A stretch of DNA of 64,000 bases from Telluribacter sp035998675 (GTDB taxonomy: Bacteria > Bacteroidota > Bacteroidia > Cytophagales > Spirosomataceae), in contig NZ_DASYHI010000020.1 in NCBI RefSeq assembly GCF_035998675.1, forward strand, positions 930,001-994,000, in the 5' to 3' direction. This document shows, one piece after another, positions 8,371-16,776 of this stretch. A program made the translations under genes and the position numbers. Position 1 is the first letter of the stretch, and every line of letters starts with the position of its first letter. The notes under the pieces were generated by a model. It had not been told where the DNA came from and made no database searches. It worked only from the letters and a program-made list of their open reading frames with translations.

Positions 8371-11300
8371 AATACCGTAAATTTAAAACTTAGTTCACGG
8401 AAATTATGTCCAGTCTATTAGGGGGTTGAGAAGTTGTATTCTTCATTTGAAATCAATTACAGGTATTTCAATTCCAGTAAGGTACTATTGAAGGAAGTAC
8501 CTTCCAGCTTTTCAGGTACCTAAGTACCCCATTTCAATTCCAGTAAGGTACTATTGAAGGTCTTTGTACTCATCTACTGAATTAAGTCCTAATGTATTTC
8601 AATTCCAGTAAGGTACTATTGAAGGTAGAAGTACTCACTCCTAAACCGTCCTTTGTTGTACATTTCAATTCCAGTAAGGTACTATTGAAGGCGTGGTGTA
8701 TCGGTTTCAAGTCTGACTGCCTTATTTATTTCAATTCCAGTAAGGTACTATTGAAGGTCCTGCCTGAACATCAGCATGCGGTAGAAGAATACCATTTCAA
8801 TTCCAGTAAGGTACTATTGAAGGTTTTAGGAGCTTTTGGAAGCTTCTTTTTCTTCATTGATTTCAATTCCAGTAAGGTACTATTGAAGGTAAGGATAGAT
8901 TAAGCTATAAGAAAGATTTAAAAATATTTCAATTCCAGTAAGGTACTATTGAAGGAGCGTCTACGGTTACCGCTGTAGCTCCGTTCATAAAATTTCAATT
9001 CCAGTAAGGTACTATTGAAGGCGGCCGTTACCTTCAGGTCGCCGGTCATGGGTATTTTAATTTCAATTCCAGTAAGGTACTATTGAAGGGTGGCTGTCAA
9101 GGGACTGCTGTACGAGGACGAAGAAGTATTTCAATTCCAGTAAGGTACTATTGAAGGGCCGACCGCGCTGATACCGCCCGTGGTCTTAACCTATTTCAAT
9201 TCCAGTAAGGTACTATTGAAGGATTGCTCAGGAGTTTCAGAAGGAGCTGCGATTCATATTTCAATTCCAGTAAGGTACTATTGAAGGCCCGAGCAGCAAT
9301 GGATCTATCGCACCGAAGAGCTCAATTTCAATTCCAGTAAGGTACTATTGAAGGCGGCCCCGCGCAGGTACTTGATCAGCATGGTCTTGTATTTCAATTC
9401 CAGTAAGGTACTATTGAAGGTATACGAACGGTCAATAGTCTGGGTGCTTCTTTGTATTTCAATTCCAGTAAGGTACTATTGAAGGCATAAAGCTCTAACT
9501 CTCTCATATTTTTTTGTTGTTATTTCAATTCCAGTAAGGTACTATTGAAGGTCTATTTTTAATTAACCAACAAACCCCTACAATACCCAATTTCAATTCC
9601 AGTAAGGTACTATTGAAGGATAATCATGGAAACATCGGATAGCTCACTGGGTGTGCATTTCAATTCCAGTAAGGTACTATTGAAGGTAAGATTAATAGGC
9701 TTTGTTATGCTTAAATGGCCTATTTCAATTCCAGTAAGGTACTATTGAAGGGCTTTGTGTGCCTCGTAAAGGCTATTTTCCCCAGCCATTTCAATTCCAG
9801 TAAGGTACTATTGAAGGTTCATTATCGCCAGATGCCATATTTACAGGAAAGATATTTCAATTCCAGTAAGGTACTATTGAAGGCTTACTGAGTTCTTTTT
9901 CATAGGTAGGGATGGTTACTATTTCAATTCCAGTAAGGTACTATTGAAGGTGGCGAAAATTAACGAAATTCATTCTGAGAGGGTAATATTTCAATTCCAG
10001 TAAGGTACTATTGAAGGTTGATGTAGTACAGAGTTTCACTCATGCTGCGGATTTCATTTCAATTCCAGTAAGGTACTATTGAAGGGGAGGCCACTGCGCT
10101 CAGCCATCTCCTGCAGGTACTTATTTCAATTCCAGTAAGGTACTATTGAAGGAAAAGTTCCTCGGGTACCTTGGAAGATCTCTCCAATATTTCAATTCCA
10201 GTAAGGTACTATTGAAGGAGGCTGGTCCTGCGGTCCATGCGGGCGGCTGCCTTCATTTCAATTCCAGTAAGGTACTATTGAAGGCTTCGAACTCGATCAT
10301 CTGGTTTGACGAGTACCACAAATTTCAATTCCAGTAAGGTACTATTGAAGGTTCTCCCCCTCCCCCGCACCCCCACCCTCCGGTTTATTTCAATTCCAGT
10401 AAGGTACTATTGAAGGCTGTGGCTACTGATGACTTTGCCAGGCACCTGGGGAATTTCAATTCCAGTAAGGTACTATTGAAGGCCCGGGCTCAATCAGCCT
10501 GGTATTTTACATTCAATCATTTCAATTCCAGTAAGGTACTATTGAAGGCAAACCTGTAACACCAAGATCATGAACGAAAATTTATTTCAATTCCAGTAAG
10601 GTACTATTGAAGGTTGCTGGTTTTGGTGGGCAGGGTGGTCAGCGTATCGCATTTCAATTCCAGTAAGGTACTATTGAAGGCAGTTCGACAGCGTAGAAGA
10701 GCTGGCCGACCAGACCCATTTCAATTCCAGTAAGGTACTATTGAAGGGGCCGCGGGAAAACTCTCTCCGGAGCAAGCCTACAAATTTCAATTCCAGTAAG
10801 GTACTATTGAAGGACTCCGGAGCGAAAAGCCCAGCTGGCCAGCCTGTACTCATTTCAATTCCAGTAAGGTACTATTGAAGGACCAAACAGTCCCACACCA
10901 ACGCCCTGCTATGGCATTTCAATTCCAGTAAGGTACTATTGAAGGACATGGCCAACAAGGTCAGGATGAGCAAGTACATCGATTTCAATTCCAGTAAGGT
11001 ACTATTGAAGGTTCGCCGGCTTCCTCTATTTGCCGGTCCAGCTCCTCGATTTCAATTCCAGTAAGGTACTATTGAAGGTCAGATCTGATACCGGGTTAGC
11101 GGCTATATGGGTAATTTCAATTCCAGTAAGGTACTATTGAAGGAGCGGTATGAGTACTTAAAAAAACACCGATGGTCCATATTTCAATTCCAGTAAGGTA
11201 CTATTGAAGGTCAGCGCCTCGCGCAAGGTGCAGGCTGATTTGCTCCATTTCAATTCCAGTAAGGTACTATTGAAGGAGGAGCTTTTCGGCTCCGCGCTGG

Positions 11301-13591
11301 AAGTAGGCTTCCAATTTCAATTCCAGTAAGGTACTATTGAAGGATGCAGCATGGCCAGGTGGAGCCGCCGATGGAATCGCATTTCAATTCCAATAAGGTA
11401 CTATTGAAGGCGATGTACTACCAGTCGCTCTATGACCTGATGAAGAAATTTCAATTCCAGTAAGGTACTATTGAAGGCAAACGCAGAAGCCTTTCCTGAG
11501 CCAGACGGATATATTTCAATTCCAGTAAGGTACTATTGAAGGTCGCGCTTAAGATAAGCGAAGTGTACAAAGTCAGTCTATTTCAATTCCAGTAAGGTAC
11601 TATTGAAGGTTGGCAGTCGCTTTACAACCGGGCCTGCCCTGGCTTTATTTCAATTCCAGTAAGGTACTATTGAAGGTTCATTTTCAACTAAACACAACAA
11701 TATAATTGCTAATTTCAATTCCAGTAAGGTACTATTGAAGGCCCAGATGGACCTTAATAACATGCCCTGGACGACAGCATTTCAATTCCAGTAAGGTACT
11801 ATTGAAGGGTTAAAGATAACCTTAAGGACCCTGATAGCTTCGAATTTCAATTCCAGTAAGGTACTATTGAAGGAGCGGGCTTCGGCTGACCTGTTCCTCC
11901 AAATTTAATTTCAATTCCAGTAAGGTACTATTGAAGGCATGATAGAGGGTGGGGTAATTAGTGGCTGTTATTCGTATTTCAATTCCAGTAAGGTACTATT
12001 GAAGGCGGCTCTCAATGCGGCTCCGGCAACTGCAACAAGCACATTTCAATTCCAGTAAGGTACTATTGAAGGCTTGTTTTGATTCGGCGGTGAAGCTCTC
12101 CATCTCGAAATTTCAATTCCAGTAAGGTACTATTGAAGGGATGCGCAGCGTCTTGGTAAATTCCTGACAGACGAATTTCAATTCCAGTAAGGTACTATTG
12201 AAGGGCCGAAATGGCTAAGGTGTTCAATCTGGATTGTGAGATTTCAATTCCAGTAAGGTACTATTGAAGGGGTCTTTAAAGCGCCAGGTATTGGCCCGGT
12301 ACAAGGATTTCAATTCCAGTAAGGTACTATTGAAGGAATATTTTTGCAATGGCCTCACCTGAAACACACTTATTTCAATTCCAGTAAGGTACTATTGAAG
12401 GTGTACGCACGTTGGATAATAAAGATTTTGTGGATGCAAATTTCAATTCCAGTAAGGTACTATTGAAGGCTACGCGGGCGGTGTCGGCTTTCCCGGCTCT
12501 TAATATTTCAATTCCAGTAAGGTACTATTGAAGGTATGGTAGAATTATTGACATTAATAGTGGATGTGTATTTCAATTCCAGTAAGGTACTATTGAAGGT
12601 AAATTAAAGCTCATTGCGTTGGTTCGGTTGCTGGATTTCAATTCCAGTAAGGTACTATTGAAGGCAGCCAGTACGATCAGCTCCTCCCGAGCCTGTCGGT
12701 TCAATTTCAATTCCAGTAAGGTACTATTGAAGGAGTCCACTGGTAAAAAGTAGGTACGGTATGCTCCTGCATTTCAATTCCAGTAAGGTACTATTGAAGG
12801 TGCGGGTAGATGAGCCACCACTGGCAGCAGCACCATATTTCAATTCCAGTAAGGTACTATTGAAGGACCCAGTCGGTCGGTGGAAGCAGCCCGTCGGCCT
12901 GATTTCAATTCCAGTAAGGTACTATTGAAGGCAACCCCGCTCCCTTTACCCCCGAGGGGATTTATAATTTCAATTCCAGTAAGGTACTATTGAAGGAGAT
13001 CGCCGCCATCCGTATCAGCGGCAGTGGTTTATTTCAATTCCAGTAAGGTACTATTGAAGGACCGTAAAACTATACTGCCTGGTAACGTACCGTAATATTT
13101 CAATTCCAGTAAGGTACTATTGAAGGGCAGCTTTAATGTTATCAAAACTAACTTGTTTTATTCTATTTCAATTCCAGTAAGGTACTATTGAAGGTTCGGC
13201 GGCTACCGTTTCGGGTACGGCTACTTCACAATTTCAATTCCAGTAAGGTACTATTGAAGGGGGAGTATAACTATTGGCAACCGATACTGCTGTGTATTAT
13301 TTCAATTCCAGTAAGGTACTATTGAAGGGCCTGTTATGGCCGCCGTCGCTATGTCGGCCTTCTTCATTTCAATTCCAGTAAGGTACTATTGAAGGGTGAG
13401 GAGCTGCGGCGGTTTCTGGCCCTGACCGAGATTTCAATTCCAGTAAGGTACTATTGAAGGCGGTTGGGACTCAGGCTCTGCATCAACCAGCAAAATTTCA
13501 ATTCCAGTAAGGTACTATTGAAGGTCCCGAAAAAATCTGCTTTTCTCAGAACCCCATCCTAATTTCAATTCCAGTAAGGTACTATTGAAGG

Positions 13592-13648
13592 CCGTTTTGA
13601 AAAACGGCTTTATGGGGCAAAGAAAGCACTTTTTTAAGTGGTATTTAT
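13592..13648 (-). promoter_or_regulatory. CRISPR leader (leader-proximal end of the array)
   Basis: This AT-rich stretch lies between the last perfect repeat and the terminator after cas2, upstream of the array in its direction of transcription. Directly at the leader-repeat junction is a palindrome, GCCGTTT-TGAA-AAACGGC (13591-13608). A second small inverted repeat, CACTT-TTTT-AAGTG, lies around 13627-13640. I could not assign -33/-7 promoter elements with confidence. The leader role is inferred from position, AT content and the intact neighbouring repeats. Confidence 0.65.
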
Positions 13649-13649
13649 A

Positions 13650-13698
13650 AAGAAAAATCGTCGAAGGCCAGTGGTACGATTTTGCCTGGCCTTCGACG
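13650..13698 (-). terminator. Terminator downstream of cas2
   Basis: A perfect 13-bp inverted repeat, CGTCGAAGGCCAG (13659-13671) with CTGGCCTTCGACG (13686-13698), is followed on the minus strand by ATTTTTCTTT. It would end the cas transcript before the array leader. Confidence 0.8.
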
Positions 13699-13796
13699 AC
13701 TGCTGACTTTCAACTAGTTAAATGTCTAAACCCCGACTTTTGACTTTACACAATACGTCAACGAACGTTAGGAAAGGGACTTCGACGACGACGACC

Positions 13797-14060
13797 TCAC
13801 AGAAAGTTATCGGTACTCATCCGCTCCTGCCCTATCACCTCCTTGTCAAGCCACCGTTCGTCCCGACTTTTAAATATAATCAAACTATCCTCCTCTTCCC
13901 GCATAATACCCCGCGCTCCCAGAACCATTTCTTTCAGCTTTACCTCCGTAATCTCCCCCTCAAACACCGAATTCTGGATCCAATTGAGGTACTTGCGGCA
14001 GTGCTTGAGCATCTTTCCCACCCGTTTCTCCCCCATATCATACACCAGTATTACGTACAT
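13797..14060 (-). CDS. cas2: CRISPR-associated endoribonuclease Cas2
   Basis: An 87-residue protein with the ferredoxin-like Cas2 fold. The first strand is MYVILVYDMGEKR, with the conserved metal-binding Asp at residue 8; then RKYLNWIQNSVFEGEIT and a C-terminal IIFKSRDERWLDKEVIG. Cas2 forms the central dimer of the Cas1-Cas2 integrase that inserts new spacers at the leader end. It lies 99 bp after cas1, next to the leader, and is the last cas gene before the terminator. Length and motifs are normal for the family. Confidence 0.97.
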   Translation of the reverse strand: MYVILVYDMGEKRVGKMLKHCRKYLNWIQNSVFEGEITEVKLKEMVLGARGIMREEEDSLIIFKSRDERWLDKEVIGQERMSTDNFL

Positions 14061-14159
14061 AGCTGTTAGGTTGTTAGATCATTAGGCGTTAGCCTTTTTA
14101 TGCTCATTCTGCCAAGTCAGGCTTCCACTCATAAACTCCACACTCTTTCACTCATTCGC

Positions 14160-15164
14160 TCACCACAGCATCCGGAAAGGCCGGTAGGTTTCCATGCCCA
14201 GCAGGTGCTTACTCAGCTTGTAGCATTCCAGCTTGACGAGGTGCTTGTAGCTCACATTTCGGCCCAGGCTGCGGTGCTTGAAAGTTTCTTTCAACCGTTC
14301 CTCAAACGCCTGCACAAATACTTTTCGCGCTCCGTCTTTGAGCGTACAGCTGTTAATTTCCTTTCGGAAGTCCGACGCCTGAATCTGCCGCTTGTTGAGC
14401 ATACTAAATATGGTACGGTCTACGAGCAAAGGCTTGAATATTTCGGCCAGGTCCAGGGCCAGCGAGTACCGCCGTGCCCCCGGCTCGTGCAGGAAACTGA
14501 TAGTGGGGTTGAGCTGCGTGTGGTAAATCTGGTCCAGACAAACGGTGTAGCAGAGCATGTTCCCGAACGAAATCAAGGTGTTAATTTCGTTGCGGGGCGG
14601 CTGTTTGCTGCGTCCGCCCATTTCAAAATCAGTAATAATCGTTTCGAACGAATCGTAGTACGCCTGCCGGATATTCCCCTCAATGCCCATCAGTTCGTCA
14701 ATGCGGGTGGCCGTCGGAATCAGCGTCATGTACTGGCCGATCCGTTCCAGGGGCCGGGCTACGTCGCGGTCGCGGTTCTGGTAGTATTTCAGGTTTTTGC
14801 ACATATTAAAAGCCGCCCCCTCCACCAGCAGCCGGGCTAATTCCTGCCTTTTTTTGGGCGAGAGGTAGAAGCGGGTCTGCTCTACCTGCATTTTACCGGC
14901 CAGCAGGTACTCCTTCGGCATAAATGAGCCCGTATAGTGCTCGTAGTAGTCAAAAAAATGCACTGCTACCTGGTTCTTCCCCAGAAAATTAAAGAGGGCG
15001 CTGTTAGCGTCGAGGCTGCCGAAGCAGTAGAGGTTGTCCACACCCGTAATGGGGATATGCCGGGCCTGCCCCTCGCGCCCCTCCTCGTCTACGGGCGTGA
15101 AACAGAGGGTATTGTCGTGGCGGCTCAGGCGGCCGGGGTTAAAGAGGTAGTAGCTTTTCTTCAT
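14160..15164 (-). CDS. cas1: CRISPR-associated endonuclease/integrase Cas1 (type I-B)
   Basis: A 334-residue protein. The N-terminal beta domain starts MKKSYYLFNPGRLSRHDNTL. The C-terminal helical domain carries the catalytic set: Glu162 in MGIEGNIRQAYY, His226 in SFLHEPGARRYSLALDLAE, and the acidic Asp238/Glu241 in the same motif. It catalyses spacer integration together with Cas2. Base composition is GC-rich, like the surrounding chromosome and unlike the effector genes further upstream. A GGATT-rich tract begins 5 bp upstream of its ATG, where a GxxExxY cassette separates it from cas4. Confidence 0.97.
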   Translation of the reverse strand: MKKSYYLFNPGRLSRHDNTLCFTPVDEEGREGQARHIPITGVDNLYCFGSLDANSALFNFLGKNQVAVHFFDYYEHYTGSFMPKEYLLAGKMQVEQTRFYLSPKKRQELARLLVEGAAFNMCKNLKYYQNRDRDVARPLERIGQYMTLIPTATRIDELMGIEGNIRQAYYDSFETIITDFEMGGRSKQPPRNEINTLISFGNMLCYTVCLDQIYHTQLNPTISFLHEPGARRYSLALDLAEIFKPLLVDRTIFSMLNKRQIQASDFRKEINSCTLKDGARKVFVQAFEERLKETFKHRSLGRNVSYKHLVKLECYKLSKHLLGMETYRPFRMLW

Positions 15165-15169
15165 CAGAC

Positions 15170-15243
15170 CTGGATTCGGTGGGATTCTGGGATTACCTGG
15201 ATTAGACCGGGATTCTTCTGGATTTTAGGATTACCTGGATTTT
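15170..15243. repeat. GGATT-rich tract flanking the GxxExxY gene (left copy)
   Basis: The 5-mer GGATT occurs eight times in about 74 bp on the plus strand, including two copies of GATTACCTGGATT and one GACCGGGATT (15205-15214). A similar tract in inverted orientation lies on the other side of the GxxExxY gene (15738-15778). It is wedged directly against the cas1 start codon. Confidence 0.75.
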
Positions 15244-15259
15244 GTTTAGTTGGTAAGGT

Positions 15260-15677
15260 TTAGGGGGCTTTGTGTTTTTTGTTTAGGACTCTTTTGAATT
15301 CGAGGGATCGGCTGCCAAAGTTGATCAATAACCCTACTTCCAGTTGAAAGGCTTCGAGGTAGTTCAGGGTCTGGGCCAGGTGCATAACTGTCATTTCTAT
15401 TTGTGCTTTTAATTCAACCAATACCTGATTTTCTACGAAGAAATCTACCCGCCTTATCCCCACCTCTACCTCTTTGTAAAACACCCGCCTCTCCTGTTCG
15501 CGCACGAAATGAACTCCCTGATTGGCCAATTCCACGGCTAGCGCCCTTTGATAAACCACTTCCGCAACGGCGGCCCGGCGGAAAGCCATTGCCAAGGGCC
15601 TTGTGTACTTCCATCGCGCACCCGATTATTTTTCGCGTCAACGCACCATGTTTAAACTCTCCTTCATTAACCGCCAT
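15260..15677 (-). pseudogene. GxxExxY family protein, frameshifted
   Basis: The gene reads in two frames. The first (15677-about 15590) gives LTRKIIGCAMEVHKALGNGF, the conserved family N-terminus. The second (from about 15595) gives EVVYQRALAVELANQG, then RVDFFVENQVLVELKA and LLINFGSRSLEFKRVL, the conserved remainder. The signature G-x-x-E-x-x-Y is split by about 16 extra GC-rich bases between the codons for GF and EVVY (around 15575-15590). GxxExxY proteins are common multi-copy genes in Bacteroidetes, have a PD-(D/E)XK-like appearance and no firmly established role that I know of. The gene and its flanking GGATT tracts sit between cas4 and cas1 in the same direction. Confidence 0.75.
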
Positions 15678-15737
15678 ATTTCAGTCTTTTAATAAAGCTC
15701 TTTCCAAAAATTCAAACTAATAATCAAGCTATTACCC

Positions 15738-15778
15738 ATCCAAATCCCGGCAATCCTTCAATCCCCTAAATCCCGGTC
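15738..15778. repeat. GGATT-rich tract flanking the GxxExxY gene (right copy, inverted)
   Basis: On the plus strand AATCC occurs four times in about 40 bp. AATCCCGGTC (15769-15778) is the exact reverse complement of GACCGGGATT at 15205-15214. The tract overlaps the last codons and stop of cas4, so the 3' end of cas4 (DRDLGD) is encoded by it. Confidence 0.7.
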
Positions 15779-16306
15779 CGGTTCCGAAGTCCAGCAAAAG
15801 TCAAAATAGCTGCACGCCTTACACTTCGACTTCGGCAGCAGCGGCGGGCACTGCTCTTGTTTCAGCAGGGCCTCTACCTCCCCTATCCAGCGCTCTACCT
15901 GCCGCTCGCCTTCAGCGTCCAGCTCTACCCGCTCGGTTTGCCGCAGCCTGGGGTACTCAATAATGCCGTACTCGGCCCGCACGCCGTTGCGGCGCAGCAC
16001 GTACAAATAAAACTGCACCTGCGCCACGTGGGCCAGCTCCCGCGCCGCCGACTTCTTCACCTCGTGTACCACCCCCGCCTGTGGGTCATAAAAGTCAATC
16101 TTGGCCGTCAGTGCCCCCTCCGGCCGCTCCACCGACACCTCCACTTCCTGGTACCGCTCCGCCCGCTGCGGGTAGGTGGTCTCGCCAATTAGCTTGCCCT
16201 CGTACACCACGTCGGAGGTATGTTCCATCCGGATGGCGTGCGCGTGCAGCCACATTTTCCGGTGGCATAACAGGTAGTAATTGAGCAGGGTGGCGTTGAT
16301 GTTCAT
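15758..16306 (-). CDS. cas4: CRISPR-associated exonuclease Cas4
   Basis: A 182-residue RecB-like nuclease. It has an iron-sulfur cluster Cys set: Cys14 in YYLLCHRKMWL and Cys162, Cys165 and Cys171 in KCKACSYFDFC. The PD-(D/E)XK core has Asp71 in TAKIDFYD and the E-x-K pair in VHEVKKSAA (Glu82, Lys84). Cas4 trims prespacers and helps choose the PAM-containing end before Cas1-Cas2 integration. GC-rich, like cas1. The final six residues are encoded by the GGATT tract that flanks the downstream GxxExxY cassette, so the original C-terminus may have been replaced there. Confidence 0.96.
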   Translation of the reverse strand: MNINATLLNYYLLCHRKMWLHAHAIRMEHTSDVVYEGKLIGETTYPQRAERYQEVEVSVERPEGALTAKIDFYDPQAGVVHEVKKSAARELAHVAQVQFYLYVLRRNGVRAEYGIIEYPRLRQTERVELDAEGERQVERWIGEVEALLKQEQCPPLLPKSKCKACSYFDFCWTSEPDRDLGD

Positions 16307-16341
16307 AAGGTTTCAATTGAGGAAATAGCCCCTGAATCGAG

Positions 16342-16617
16342 CTATTTCCTCCTTTTCATTTTTACGTATTTCTCGAAAATCACATCACCCACATTCAGTC
16401 GTATAGCCGAAGGCCCTACCTCAATCAGGCGTAAACCCTGTTCTGTTAATCGTATGGAATCATAGGCTTCTCCCCAGCCGCGAAATACAAATCCTGCTTC
16501 GTAGAGTTGGCTGAGGCTGGCCTCAAACTCAGCCAGCCATTGTTCTCTGATCTTTTTGTTAAATTGCTGGAAGCCAATTCCAGACGAATGTTCCATGACC
16601 AGCATCCAATTCCTCAT
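16342..16617 (-). CDS. Small winged-helix-like protein between cas7 and cas4 (second frame)
   Basis: A 91-residue frame. The segment LAEFEASLSQLYEAGFVFRG followed by SIRLTEQGLRLIEV looks like the helix-plus-wing end of a winged-helix DNA-binding domain (the 'LTEqGl' pattern). It overlaps the preceding 69-residue frame by 59 bp in another phase. Either the two are separate, translationally coupled genes, or this is one gene broken by a frameshift near 16600-16620; the pieces read naturally as one 130-residue protein. The AT-rich composition matches the effector genes rather than cas4. A regulatory role in the cas operon is only a guess. Confidence 0.5.
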   Translation of the reverse strand: MRNWMLVMEHSSGIGFQQFNKKIREQWLAEFEASLSQLYEAGFVFRGWGEAYDSIRLTEQGLRLIEVGPSAIRLNVGDVIFEKYVKMKRRK

Positions 16618-16768
16618 TGAAATCCACTCTGATAAACCTAACTACCAGCCCATTTACCCCGTTGGCGAATTTCATTTTCTCTACCTCGGAGCCAATCTCC
16701 GAACGCGAATTCAGATAGAATAGCTTTGCTATTTCAGTTTCGGAGAGGGTGAGGATGGGCGCGAGCAT
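16559..16768 (-). CDS. Small ORF directly after cas7 (first frame of the winged-helix pair)
   Basis: A 69-residue frame starting 8 bp after the cas7 stop codon, clearly in the operon. It reads MLAPILTLSETEIAKLFYLN and continues with EKMKFANGVNGLVVRFIRVDF. The ETEIAKLFYLN part could be the first helices of an HTH. The last 20 codons overlap the start of the next frame and are probably not meaningful if the two frames are one broken gene. I do not recognise it as a known cas gene. Confidence 0.45.
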   Translation of the reverse strand: MLAPILTLSETEIAKLFYLNSRSEIGSEVEKMKFANGVNGLVVRFIRVDFNEELDAGHGTFVWNWLPAI

Positions 16769-16776
16769 GAGTCAGA

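Larger units (their letters stand above)
7047..8432 (-). mobile_element. IS3-family (IS150-like) insertion sequence, decayed, inside a CRISPR spacer
   Basis: About 1.39 kb lies between two perfect CRISPR repeats. The ends are imperfect inverted repeats: the left end reads ACCCCCTAATTATTGGACA and the right end, reverse-complemented, ACCCCCTAATAGACTGGACA. Both ends are flanked by GTTGTA (7041-7046 and 8433-8438), a candidate target duplication. Removing the element and one GTTGTA leaves a 39-bp spacer, equal to the longest intact one. Inside are an orfA and an orfB on the minus strand, joined by an A8 slippery run. Both carry frame breaks, so the element is probably immobile by itself. The exact tips are uncertain by a few bases because the two inverted repeats do not align perfectly at the ends. 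Confidence 0.85.
6673..13591 (-). CRISPR. CRISPR array: 83 repeats of 30 bp plus one degenerate repeat, type I-B-like, interrupted by an IS
   Basis: I counted 83 copies of a 30-bp repeat. On the plus strand it begins ATTTCAATTCCAGTAAGG and ends TACTATTGAAGG. The first full copy is 6736-6765 and the last 13562-13591; spacers are 34-39 bp. All copies look identical except 11381-11410, which has CCAATAAGG for CCAGTAAGG. On the minus strand the repeat ends in ATTGAAAT, the usual 8-nt type I crRNA 5' handle, and contains a short AGTA-CCT-TACT hairpin. A degenerate copy (6673-6699, keeping AGTAAGGT and GAAGG) followed by a 36-bp spacer lies at the left end. Degeneration there, the handle, and the cas genes at the other end all indicate leftward transcription from a leader at the right end. 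One spacer is split by an insertion sequence (about 7047-8432). Confidence 0.98.

Noticed and set aside
8592..8903. Open reading frame with repeated FNSSKVLLK motifs in the CRISPR array
   Set aside because: The protein repeat is only the translation of the CRISPR repeat in one frame. The same holds for frames at 10146-10337 and 10671-10853.
16559..16768. Anti-CRISPR or Aca-type gene in the cas operon
   Set aside because: An HTH-like small ORF in a cas operon could suggest this, but there is no phage context and no recognisable Aca motif.
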